A DNA stretch of 64,000 nucleotides from Myxococcales bacterium (GTDB lineage Bacteria > Myxococcota_A > Polyangia > Polyangiales > JADJMO01): positions 1-64,000 of the forward strand of contig JADJMO010000021.1 of the NCBI GenBank assembly GCA_016709545.1. The letters are read 5' to 3'. Shown piece by piece: positions 8,427-16,080 of this stretch; within the stretch, counting starts at the first letter, position 1, and each line of letters starts with the position of its first letter. The translations under genes were made by a program, and so were the position numbers. The notes beneath the pieces were generated by a model, which saw nothing but the letters and a program-made list of their open reading frames with translations, was not told where the DNA came from and made no database searches.

Positions 8427-9344
8427 ATGTCGACGCCTCTTCGCCTTGGTCTCGGTACCCTCCTCGTCGGCGCGCTCGTCTATGGTGCCCTCGGTACCAC
8501 GGGCTGCGTGGTCGTCACCGACAGCACCTCGGACGCCGGTGACACCGGGTTCGTGGACGACACCGGCCTCGTCGACACGGGCGTCGGCGACACGGGCACC
8601 GACACGGCGCTCCCGAGCGTGATCATCCCGGGCGCCCAGCTCCTCGGCGACGACGTCCTCGACTTCGGCGGTGGGTCCAGCAAGGCCGACCTCGTCACCG
8701 CCCAGCGCATCGCCTACGCCGTCGGCAAGGTCGGCGCGACCGAGAGCGGGCCCATCGGCAAGGACGCCTCGGGCACCATCGTCAACGGCAAGCTCACCGG
8801 CCTGACCCCTGGCGTTCCTGTCACGATCACCGTGACCGGCTATCTGCGTGGCCTCACCGGCAAGAACGCCGACCCGGCCAACGAGCGCATCCCGTGGGCG
8901 GTCACCACCTGCACCGCCACGCCGAGCGCCAGCGCCGACGTCACCGCCACCTGCAACAAGCTCGCGCTCATCACCGACCTCAAGGGCATCGTCGTCACGA
9001 GCGACGTCCTGCCGGCCGGCTACTGCGCGGGCAAGGGCGCCACCGATTTCGAGGAGTTCCGCGCCCGCACGCCGTTCTCGGGCAGCGCCATCGCCTCGCG
9101 GTACGTCACCGACTGCTTCGGCGTCATCTTCATCCCCTTCACGGATTTCTCCTCCTCCGAGGTCGGCGGCGTGACCGAGTGGTCGCTCAGCCTCGGCTCC
9201 AAGAGCAGCTCCACGGCGTGCACCTCCACGGCGCCCTGCCGCGTCGACCGCAAGACGAGCACGGCGAGCCCGATCGACCTCTACGTCGTCGGCAGCGAGT
9301 GCGGGCTGAACGCCAGTACGGCCGCGCCGACCACCTGCTTCTGA
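8427..9344 (+). CDS. Lipoprotein of unknown function
   Basis: The product has 305 residues. The signal peptide ends in the lipobox G-T-T-G-C at about residue 24, followed by an Asp/Thr/Gly-rich linker (SDAGDTGFVDDTGLVDTG). The body, from about residue 65, is a predicted mostly-beta domain with paired Cys (CTATPSASADVTATC; CTSTAPCR; the final CGLN...TTCF), which fits an exported disulfide-bonded fold. No enzyme motif is visible. It is divergent from the Cys-rich lipoprotein at 7457 with about 200 bases between the starts, so both promoters lie there. It is not clearly in an operon with 9440. Confidence 0.7.
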   Translation: MSTPLRLGLGTLLVGALVYGALGTTGCVVVTDSTSDAGDTGFVDDTGLVDTGVGDTGTDTALPSVIIPGAQLLGDDVLDFGGGSSKADLVTAQRIAYAVGKVGATESGPIGKDASGTIVNGKLTGLTPGVPVTITVTGYLRGLTGKNADPANERIPWAVTTCTATPSASADVTATCNKLALITDLKGIVVTSDVLPAGYCAGKGATDFEEFRARTPFSGSAIASRYVTDCFGVIFIPFTDFSSSEVGGVTEWSLSLGSKSSSTACTSTAPCRVDRKTSTASPIDLYVVGSECGLNASTAAPTTCF

Positions 9345-9439
9345 TCCACCGCGCGCGAGCGTAGCCTCCGGCCCGTTCTGCCACGCCCGTCTCGACGGGA
9401 GTGGTGGCGCGGGCCGTTTGCTTGGGTTACGAACCACCG

Positions 9440-10057
9440 ATGCAGGGCGTCGGTTCCGAGAGCGACCGCGTCGGGCGAGCTCCCCTGACGCTCGCGCTCC
9501 TCTGCCTGCTCCTCCTGGTCACCGTGGCGCAGCGCTTCGACGACGACGCCATCGCCCGTCAGGGCTCGCTGCTGCCGAGCCTCGTGCTGCGCCGGCCCCT
9601 GCAGGGGTTCCGCCTCGTCACCCAGGCCTTCGTGCCCAACGGCCACCTGGCCGACCCTCTGTTCGCGGGGGCGGCGATCTGGTCGTTCGGCCCTCCGCTG
9701 GAGGGCGTGTTCGGAGCCCGTCGACTCCTCGGGTTCGTGCTGCTCGCCGCCCTCGCCTCGGGCGCCATCGCCCTGCTGTACGGGTATTTCCACCCCACCT
9801 TCCGCGCCCAGCCGGCCCACGGCGTGGGCACGCTCGGGGTGGCGCTCACCGTCGCGTTCGGGGCGTGTTTCCCCGAGGCGCGTCTCGCCGGCGTCGGCGC
9901 GCGCCCCTTCACCAAGGTGGTCGTCGGCCTCGCCCTCGTCAGCGTACTCTTGGCCTCGCAACAGACGAGCCCGGCCGCCCCGGTGGGCGCGCTCCTCTTC
10001 TCGGCCGCGCTGGCGCGCGCCCTCGATCCGCGTAGAACGATGCTGGAGGCGAAGTGA
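9440..10057 (+). CDS. Rhomboid-like membrane protein, catalytic residues apparently absent
   Basis: The product has 205 residues and about six hydrophobic helices. It matches the rhomboid fold in order: a loop with N-G-H-L, a helix ending in W-S-F-G-P-P-L-E, then F-G-A-R-R-L-L-G-F. Where active rhomboid proteases have G-x-S-G it reads G-V-G-T-L-G, and the histidine expected in the last helix is missing (AAPVGALLFSAAL). It is therefore probably a pseudo-protease, perhaps a chaperone or quality-control factor like other inactive rhomboids. ATG 9440 leaves out 13 in-frame residues with no signal function. Its stop overlaps the GTG of the MopE-type lipoprotein, implying translational coupling. 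Confidence 0.6.
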   Translation: MQGVGSESDRVGRAPLTLALLCLLLLVTVAQRFDDDAIARQGSLLPSLVLRRPLQGFRLVTQAFVPNGHLADPLFAGAAIWSFGPPLEGVFGARRLLGFVLLAALASGAIALLYGYFHPTFRAQPAHGVGTLGVALTVAFGACFPEARLAGVGARPFTKVVVGLALVSVLLASQQTSPAAPVGALLFSAALARALDPRRTMLEAK

Positions 10058-12234
10058 GGCACATCTGGTTCGTCGTTCTTGGTCTCGTGCTCGGCGGCTG
10101 CGGCAACTCGGGGGTGCGGGACCGCTTCGGCGACGACGCGTCCACCGACGGCGCGGGCGGCGACGGCGTCCTGCCCGACACCGTGTTCCCCGAGACCGAC
10201 CCGAACCTCGGCGGCCCCTGCCTCGACGACGGTCAGTGCCTGCGCCCCGACATCCCGTGCGCGTCGTTCAAGTGCGACCTCACGGTCAAGCGCTGCCGCG
10301 CCACCCCCGACGACACCAAGTGCGACGACGGCCTCTACTGCAACGGCCAGGAGAAGTGCGACGCGCGCGTGGGCTGCGTGCCCGGCGCGGTCGTCGACTG
10401 CAACAAGGGCGACACCTGCTCGATCGACACCTGCGTCGAGGAGACCCGCAAGTGCGAGTCCAAGGTGCGCGACGCCGACGGCGACGGCGACCCGACCCTC
10501 GCGTGCGCCGACAAGGGCGGCAAGGACTGCGACGACACCGACCCGACGGTGAGCAGCAAGGCCAAGGAGATCTGCGGCAACAAGAAGGACGACGACTGCG
10601 ACGGCACCATCGACGAGGCCGACTGCGTCAAGCCCGCCTACTCCACGTGCGACACCGCGCTGGTCGTCGACAAGCCGGGCACCTACGCGGTCTCGCTGGT
10701 CGGCACCGCGCGCACCGTCCCGGCCTCGTGCGCTTCGACCTCCGAGTTCCCGCGCCAGGTCGTGGTCGCGGTGAAGGTCCCCTCCGGTGACGGCAACCGC
10801 GACGTCAACGTGGTCGCCAACACCCTCGGCGGCGGACGGCTCGCGCTCGCCTCCGGGAAGGCCTGCGGCGACGGCGGCACCGAGACGGGGTGCGTGCAGC
10901 AGCCGGTCGGCACCACCACCGTGCGCCTCAAGATGCGCGACCTCGCGCCGGGTACATATCCTCTCTATGTGCTCTCCACCGGTGAGGCGACCGCCGAGCT
11001 GAAGATCGACTTCCTCGTGCCCACGCCCCCGCCGACCAACCTCGGCTGCGCGACCGCGCTCCCCTTGCTCGACGGCACGACCACGACCACCACGGCGAGC
11101 GCCGAGATCGGCACCTCGGCGGGCACGCTCGCGACCGCGTGCACCACGGCCGCGGGCCCGCTCACCTACAAGGTGCAGATCCCGACGACCCTCGGCCCCC
11201 GCGACCTCCGCGTCCGCGCCACCGCGGGCTCGGCCGGCGCGCGCACCATCGTCGGCCTGCGCGACGAGGGCTGCGTCACCCTCGCCAACGAGCTGCGCTG
11301 CGGCCAGGGCAACCCGGCCGACTTCTTCGTCCGCGCGCTGTCCCCCGGCACCTACTACGTGACCGTGGGCGCCACGACCCCGACCGACGTGCTGATCGAC
11401 GCGGGCCTCGCGGCGCCCTCCACGCCGCCCGCCACCGAGGTGTGCACGGGCGCCCCCAAGCTGCCGCTCGACACGACCGTCGTGGTCGACCTCGGCCTGC
11501 ACGCCGACGACATCGCGGCCACGTGCCTCGGCGGCGGAGGCTACGTGCCGATCGCTCGCGACGCAGCCTACGCGCTCACGCTCGATGCGCCGTCCGACCT
11601 CCTCGTGGTCGCGCGCTCCAGCGGCAGCGACTCGGTCGGCCTCGGGCTCTCGTCCGCGAGCTGCTCGGCCGTCGAGTTCGGGTGCTCGCGCGGCTACCCC
11701 ACGAGGCTCGTCAAGCGCGCGCTCCCGGCCGGCGAATACCGCGTGTTCGTCGAGAGCGCGCTCGGCGCCAAGACCTCGCTCTCGAGCTTCGTGCGCCCCG
11801 CCGCCACGCCCGGGCCCGTCGGCGCCGACTCGTGCAAGGACACCGCGGTGGTCATCCCGAAGGAGGGCGGGCTCTTCGTCGGCACCACGGCGGACAAGAA
11901 GTCCGACTACGACTCTTCGTGCGACGCCCCCTCCATGCCCAAGTACGGCGCGCCCGAGGTCGTCTATCGCATCGACATCGACAAGAAGTCGCGGCTGATC
12001 CTCGACGCGGCGGGCTCCGCCTACACCACCACGCTGAGCGTTCGCAAGGGCCCCACCTGTCCCGGCGTCGAGGTCGAGAACGGGTGCGCCGCGGGCTACT
12101 ACGTCGACAACGCGTTCCTCGATCTGTCCGTCGATCCGGGCACCTACTGGATCGTGGTCGACGGCTACTCGCTCGCCTCCGGCAGCTACCGGCTCGACGT
12201 CCGCGTGGCCCCACCCGCGCCGCCGCTGCCCTAG
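10054..12234 (+). CDS. MopE-type Cys/Asp-rich lipoprotein with repeated C-terminal beta domains
   Basis: This 726-residue surface lipoprotein starts at a GTG that overlaps the previous stop (GTGA). The lipobox is V-L-G-G-C at about residue 16. Residues about 45-190 are Cys-rich and include the MopE metal-binding-type signature D-A-D-G-D-G-D-P, D-C-D-D-T-D-P-T, E-I-C-G-N, D-D-D-C-D-G-T-I-D-E. Such Asp clusters bind calcium or copper in relatives. From about residue 200 four or five similar units of about 110 residues follow, each with one Cys pair and a closing P-G-T-Y-x-V/L motif, resembling bacterial pre-peptidase (PPC) beta-sandwiches. It is probably an exposed, metal-stabilised adhesion or scaffold protein. 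Confidence 0.75.
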   Translation: MRHIWFVVLGLVLGGCGNSGVRDRFGDDASTDGAGGDGVLPDTVFPETDPNLGGPCLDDGQCLRPDIPCASFKCDLTVKRCRATPDDTKCDDGLYCNGQEKCDARVGCVPGAVVDCNKGDTCSIDTCVEETRKCESKVRDADGDGDPTLACADKGGKDCDDTDPTVSSKAKEICGNKKDDDCDGTIDEADCVKPAYSTCDTALVVDKPGTYAVSLVGTARTVPASCASTSEFPRQVVVAVKVPSGDGNRDVNVVANTLGGGRLALASGKACGDGGTETGCVQQPVGTTTVRLKMRDLAPGTYPLYVLSTGEATAELKIDFLVPTPPPTNLGCATALPLLDGTTTTTTASAEIGTSAGTLATACTTAAGPLTYKVQIPTTLGPRDLRVRATAGSAGARTIVGLRDEGCVTLANELRCGQGNPADFFVRALSPGTYYVTVGATTPTDVLIDAGLAAPSTPPATEVCTGAPKLPLDTTVVVDLGLHADDIAATCLGGGGYVPIARDAAYALTLDAPSDLLVVARSSGSDSVGLGLSSASCSAVEFGCSRGYPTRLVKRALPAGEYRVFVESALGAKTSLSSFVRPAATPGPVGADSCKDTAVVIPKEGGLFVGTTADKKSDYDSSCDAPSMPKYGAPEVVYRIDIDKKSRLILDAAGSAYTTTLSVRKGPTCPGVEVENGCAAGYYVDNAFLDLSVDPGTYWIVVDGYSLASGSYRLDVRVAPPAPPLP

Positions 12235-12237
12235 CGA

Positions 12238-12570
12238 TCAGCCGCCGTCGGTCGCGGCATCGGTCGCGTCGGCGACGGCGTCGGTCGCACCATCGGTCGC
12301 ATCGGCGGCGTCGCTCGCTGCGTCGCCAGCGCCGTCACCCCCCGCTCCGGCGTCGGCGTCACTGACCACGCCCGCCTCGGGACTCGTGGTCACCTCGGTG
12401 TCTGCGGCCGTGGACGTGTCGGCCACGCCCGCGTCGGGGGCCCTGTCTTCGGCCGGGTCTTCTGGCTTGGGGCCGATGACGCACGCCCCGAGCGCGAGCA
12501 CCGCCCCGAGCGCAACCAGGCCCGCCCCGAGGAGGGGACCTCGTCGGTGCCGCAGCGCGGCCTCGCTCAT
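12238..12570 (-). CDS. Small IGPKPEDP lipoprotein, fourth of the tandem set
   Basis: The product has 110 residues: a signal peptide, lipobox L-G-A-C, then V-I-G-P-K-P-E-D-P directly after the Cys. The remainder is a low-complexity Ala/Asp/Thr tail (about 80 residues) ending in T-D-G-G. Its ATG overlaps the TGA of the upstream member by 4 bases, so the set should be one transcript with coupled translation. No catalytic motif is visible. It is the last gene of the set in transcription order. Confidence 0.75.
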   Translation of the reverse strand: MSEAALRHRRGPLLGAGLVALGAVLALGACVIGPKPEDPAEDRAPDAGVADTSTAADTEVTTSPEAGVVSDADAGAGGDGAGDAASDAADATDGATDAVADATDAATDGG

Positions 12571-12908
12571 CCACCCTCCACGGGGGTGTCGGCGCTGCCG
12601 TCGGTCGCGTCGGTCGCGCCATCGGAAGCTGCGTCGCCGCCATCGCTCGCGTCCGCGTCTCCACCGTCGGGCGCGTCGGATTTGTCGGCCGCGTCGGTGG
12701 CCGGCGTGGCGTCGAACAGCCCGGTACCCGTGTCGGCACCGCCGCCCGTCCCCGTGTCGACCGTGGAGGCGTCGAGCTCGACGCCGGAGTCCGGATCGCC
12801 CGGATCCTCGGGCTTGGGCCCGATCGTGCAGGCGCCGATCAACGAGCACAGGGCGACGAGGCCCACCGGAGCGGAGGACCGGAAGCGACCAAGCCAAGAG
12901 CGTTTCAT
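12567..12908 (-). CDS. Small IGPKPEDP lipoprotein, third of the tandem set
   Basis: The product has 113 residues. The signal peptide is longer and more basic (MKRSWLGRFRSSAPVG), the lipobox is I-G-A-C, and T-I-G-P-K-P-E-D-P follows. A short Asp/Gly/Thr linker leads to an Ala/Asp tail rich in D-G-G-D-A-D-A-S-type units and ending in V-E-G-G. It overlaps both neighbours by 4 bases. The acyl-anchored, highly acidic tail would stand off the membrane like a brush; role unknown. Confidence 0.75.
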   Translation of the reverse strand: MKRSWLGRFRSSAPVGLVALCSLIGACTIGPKPEDPGDPDSGVELDASTVDTGTGGGADTGTGLFDATPATDAADKSDAPDGGDADASDGGDAASDGATDATDGSADTPVEGG

Positions 12909-13246
12909 CCACCCTCCGCGGGGCTGTCCGGCGATGCATCGGCAGCGTCGGCAGCGTCGGCAGCATCGGTGGCGTCGGCAGCATCGCCGGCGTCCGTGGC
13001 GCCATCCTCGCCCTTGGCATCGTCGGCGCCATCCGCGGGCGGAGGCGTGGCGTCCGTGCTCGTGTCGGCGGCCTTGGAGTCGGTGGTCGCGTCGCTCAGA
13101 TCGCTGCCGTCGTAGTCCAGCCCGGCGTCGGTGCCCGTATCCGCCGTGAGGCTGGGCGCCGGGTCCTCCGGCTTCGGACCGATCACACAGCCCACCGCCG
13201 AGCTCGCGACGAGGAGGAGCACGAGAGAGAGCCGTGAGGGTTTCAT
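12905..13246 (-). CDS. Small IGPKPEDP lipoprotein, second of the tandem set
   Basis: The product has 113 residues. The signal is MKPSRLSLVLLLVASSAVGC and V-I-G-P-K-P-E-D-P follows the lipobox Cys. The tail contains repeated Asp-Ala triplet units (DAADATDAADAADAADA) and ends A-E-G-G. The four paralogues share signal, motif and terminal Glu-Gly-Gly but differ in tail sequence, which points to serial duplication followed by fast drift of the low-complexity part. Confidence 0.78.
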   Translation of the reverse strand: MKPSRLSLVLLLVASSAVGCVIGPKPEDPAPSLTADTGTDAGLDYDGSDLSDATTDSKAADTSTDATPPPADGADDAKGEDGATDAGDAADATDAADAADAADASPDSPAEGG

Positions 13247-13566
13247 CCGCCCTCCGTGGCGTCGGCCGGCGCGTCGAGCGCGTCGCCGAGCGTGTCGCCG
13301 AGCGCGTCAGAGGCCCCGTCGGCCGGAGCGTCGGTCGGCGCGTCGCCCGCCTCGTCCGCGGGTCCGAGGTCGGAGGCCGAGCCCGTGTCGGACGCGGCGT
13401 CCGCGCTGCGGGTGTCGTCGATCGCTGCGTCCAGCATCGGACCGATCGCTCCATCGACGCCCGTGTCGGCGGTGGTCGGGTTCGGGTCCTCCGGCTTGGG
13501 GCCGATGACGCAGCCCGCGAGGAGCCCCACGAAGAGGCCGATCCAAACGCGCGCTCTCGGGATCAT
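13243..13566 (-). CDS. Small IGPKPEDP lipoprotein, first of the tandem set
   Basis: The product has 107 residues and is the first gene of the set in transcription order. The signal MIPRARVWIGLFVGLLAGC is followed by V-I-G-P-K-P-E-D-P-N-P. The tail has Asp-Ala-Ser-Asp-type repeats and ends T-E-G-G. The gap to the next upstream minus-strand gene (ending at 13723) is about 155 bases and contains a palindrome, so transcription of the set probably starts within that gap. Confidence 0.78.
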   Translation of the reverse strand: MIPRARVWIGLFVGLLAGCVIGPKPEDPNPTTADTGVDGAIGPMLDAAIDDTRSADAASDTGSASDLGPADEAGDAPTDAPADGASDALGDTLGDALDAPADATEGG

Positions 13567-13665
13567 GGCCGAGCCTCAACCTAGCACTGCCTGGGCCATT
13601 GTGCCCGGGCAACATCCCGGCCCATTCCGCGAGAATGCCCTTCGAGCCCGGCCCAGGATGGCACA

Positions 13666-13698
13666 AGGCCCTGACGCCTCTTTCCGGCATCAGGGCCT
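13666..13698. terminator. Palindrome between lipoprotein set and AgmX-like gene
   Basis: AGGCCCTGA at 13666-13674 pairs with TCAGGGCCT at 13690-13698 around a 15-base loop, just behind the stop of the gene at 13723. No T-run follows on the minus strand, so intrinsic termination is uncertain. Confidence 0.45.
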
Positions 13699-13722
13699 CG
13701 AAGCCCGCGGCGGTCGCGGCGA

Positions 13723-15414
13723 CTAGAGGTTGATGCTCCAGCCCACGGTCTTGGGATCGCCGCTGAAGGCGGGGACCTTCGCTCCACGGAAGCGGCCGGC
13801 GATGCAGCTCTTGGTCGGGCCGTCGTAGTCACCCGCGGTGACCGAAGCACCCGCGACGCTGCCGCTCGGGCTGAAGGTCACGGAGACCTTGCCCGCGCCG
13901 CCCGAGCCGCAGTCCTTGTAGGGGACGGCCTTGAGGGACGACGTGGCCGCGCCCTTGTCGAACTCGGCGCCCGCCGCCTTGGGGGGATCCTTGGGGGGAT
14001 CGCCACCCGGCTTCGGCGAGCCCATGCACTCCTCGAGGCTCTTGCAGCCCGGCTTGGCGCCGGGAGGCGGAGGATCGCCGGCCTTGGCCGTGGTGGAGGC
14101 GGCAGCAGGGCCCGTGCCCGCGGTGCCTGGCACGCCCGGCTTGCCCGGAACGGCCGGGGTGCCGCCCTTCACCGAAGAAGAGGTGCCCGGCTGCCCGATC
14201 GGACCTCCCGTGCCCGGATCGGGCGGGCTGTCCGTGCCGGTGCTCTTGGCCGTTGGATCGCCGCCCACGGCCGGGTCCTTCTTGTCGGACTTGTCGTCCT
14301 TCTTGGTCTCGGACTTGTCGTCCTTGCCCTTGGCGGCCTCTTTCTTGTCGTCGCCGCCGCCCTTGAGGACCAGCACGAGGACGAGCGCCACGACGACCGC
14401 CGCGAGGCCGATGACGACGAAGAGCATGCCCTTGCCGCCCTTCTTCTCTTCGGCCGCGCCTCCCGAAGTGGACGCCTCGAGCGCCGCGGCCGGAGGGGGC
14501 GCGAGGATCGGAGCGCCGAGGGCCGCGCCGAACGCGCCACCGCCACCGAGGTTCATGATGTCGTCGAGCTTGGCGCGGTCGTCGCCCTTGGCGCCCGGCT
14601 TCGCCGAGGCCGCGAGCTTCTGGATGTCGATGAGGCCCGACTTCTCGTCGTCGCCGCCCACGGTCGCCGCCGGGGCGTTGGAGGGGCCGGACGCGGTGAG
14701 CGCGGACAGCGAGAAGAGGACGCTGTTCTCGTTGCGGGCGCCGATCGGCTTGCCGGAGCTGACCTCGCTGAGGCCACCTCCACCGAACATGCCGCCACCG
14801 CCGCCGCCGGCTGCGGGGGCGCTCGTCGCGACGTCTTCGTCTTCGGGGGCCGCCTGCGTGGCGAAGAGATCGACCGCGCCGCCGCGACGCGAGCCTCCGA
14901 GACGGGCTGCCTGCGCGGTCTCGATCTGGGGCGCCGGATAGGCCGGTGCAACGGGAACCTCGGGCTCGTACGCGGGCTCCGGCGGACGGTTCGACTGGGC
15001 GGCCGGCGGCTGCGAGGCCGCATAGCCCGACGAGGAGCCGTCGTTGGAGAGCGCGCTCGCGAGCTCGGGCACGTCGCGGATCGGCAGCCAGTCGGCCATG
15101 CCGTCGCGCCACACGAAGGTGTCGGCGTTGATCACCCCCTGCTGCAGGAGCTCGGCGATCTGGCCACTCGTCGACTCGCGCTGGTCGTTGTCGTCGACGG
15201 AGACCGTCCAGGTCTCGGCGCCCGCGCCCGCGGGTGCCTGGGCCTGGTCGTAGACGCGGGTCTCGTCCTGGTCCTGCACCTGCTCGGCGGCCTCACGGCC
15301 ATCGATCTCGATGCGCGCGCCGCACTTCTTGCACGCGATCTTGACGATCTTCCCGCGGACTTTCTCGTCGGCGATGTTGTACTTCGCTCCGCAGGACTGA
15401 CACGAGATCTTCAT
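13723..15414 (-). CDS. Zinc-ribbon/GYF-domain membrane protein, AgmX/GltJ-like
   Basis: The product has 563 residues. Domain order: an N-terminal zinc ribbon of the MJ0042 kind (CQSCGAKY...CKKCGARI, residues 5-32), a linker, a GYF_2 domain at about 65-120 (SGQIAELLQQGVINADTFVW, then DWLPI), a long Pro/Ala/Gly linker, one membrane helix at about 329-351, a Lys/Asp-rich then Pro/Gly-rich periplasmic spacer, and a C-terminal domain (about 480-563) with two Cys, resembling the TonB/energy-transducing C-terminus. This is the layout of myxobacterial AgmX/GltJ, which links cytoplasmic regulators to the envelope during gliding motility. The other glt genes are not in the window, so a motility role is inference and paralogues with other jobs are common. 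Confidence 0.7.
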   Translation of the reverse strand: MKISCQSCGAKYNIADEKVRGKIVKIACKKCGARIEIDGREAAEQVQDQDETRVYDQAQAPAGAGAETWTVSVDDNDQRESTSGQIAELLQQGVINADTFVWRDGMADWLPIRDVPELASALSNDGSSSGYAASQPPAAQSNRPPEPAYEPEVPVAPAYPAPQIETAQAARLGGSRRGGAVDLFATQAAPEDEDVATSAPAAGGGGGGMFGGGGLSEVSSGKPIGARNENSVLFSLSALTASGPSNAPAATVGGDDEKSGLIDIQKLAASAKPGAKGDDRAKLDDIMNLGGGGAFGAALGAPILAPPPAAALEASTSGGAAEEKKGGKGMLFVVIGLAAVVVALVLVLVLKGGGDDKKEAAKGKDDKSETKKDDKSDKKDPAVGGDPTAKSTGTDSPPDPGTGGPIGQPGTSSSVKGGTPAVPGKPGVPGTAGTGPAAASTTAKAGDPPPPGAKPGCKSLEECMGSPKPGGDPPKDPPKAAGAEFDKGAATSSLKAVPYKDCGSGGAGKVSVTFSPSGSVAGASVTAGDYDGPTKSCIAGRFRGAKVPAFSGDPKTVGWSINL

Positions 15415-15648
15415 GGTGGATGGCCTCGAAACGCCGCCCGGAGGCGACCTGCATGGCAGGAACGGAAACGCACCCCGCCGAGGCGGGACCGATCCTGAAT
15501 CTTACGTGCAATGGAAGCGTACGATCAAGCAGGCTACAAAGATCTCCGACGGCCGACGCCGCGCGACCTTGGCGGGCCCATCCACCCACACCGGCGCCTT
15601 CGACCGCCGGAGCTCGGTCGCCGGCGCTCAGGGCCTGTCGATAAATGC

Positions 15649-15702
15649 CCCCGGGCTGAAGCCCGGGGCACCGACGGCGGGGGCAAGCCCGCCTCTGGCG
15701 GG
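15649..15702. repeat. CCCGGG palindrome plus second hairpin (left partner)
   Basis: CCCCGGGC pairs with GCCCGGGG around TGAA (15649-15668), followed by CACCGACGG. A second stem GCCCGC/GCGGGC lies at 15687-15702. The unit is the reverse complement of the one at 16039-16062. Confidence 0.75.
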
Positions 15703-16042
15703 CTATCCAGTCGGCACGTCTGGCCATCGGTCGGCGAGTCCCCTCGCGCACTTCGTCCTCGCGCGGCACGGTCGCTGCGCAAGGCGGGCTTCGATGGCTC
15801 CTGAAGCGTGACGCTCGCGTTGGCCAGCAAGATACGAGAGCAGGTTCGGGAGCGCAGGGGCGTCCGCAGAGCGAGCCCAATAGCCGTCCTCCGTACCGCG
15901 CGTCGGCCCGCAAACGCGGGGCACCACGACAAGCCCGACTCGCACGAGCGGCAAGAAGGACGCGACAGCGCAGTGAACCTCGGCCTGGTGCTCACGCGCA
16001 CTTCGCGAGCCCGCCGAAGGTGGGCTTTCGCGGCAGTCGGTG

Positions 16043-16062
16043 CCCCGGGCTTCAGCCCGGGG
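16043..16062. repeat. CCCGGG palindrome (right partner)
   Basis: CCCCGGGC pairs with GCCCGGGG around TTCA and is preceded by CAGTCGGTG. It sits immediately behind the stop of the 16081 gene, where it could also act as a terminator-like hairpin, although no T-run is present. Confidence 0.75.
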
Positions 16063-16080
16063 GGATTCTTGGACGGGCCT

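Larger units (their letters stand above)
15415..16080. other. 666-base intergenic region with an inverted pair of CCCGGG repeats
   Basis: No convincing gene was found. Short frames on both strands exist, but they lack ribosome sites, domain motifs and the third-position G/C bias of the neighbours. The content is two inverted palindromic repeats (15649 and 16043, listed separately), a second small hairpin at 15687-15702, and the upstream region of the AgmX-like gene. The inner segment of about 340 bases may be a spacer of a repeat-derived element or a remnant of a lost gene. Confidence 0.55.

Noticed and set aside
12238..13566. Histone H1-like or antifreeze-like Ala-rich proteins
   Set aside because: All four have clear lipoprotein signals, and the tails are acidic, not basic.
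15534..16001. Small minus-strand frames in the 15.4-16.1 kb gap
   Set aside because: No ribosome site or recognisable domain, and they cross the repeat region; kept only as a description of the gap.
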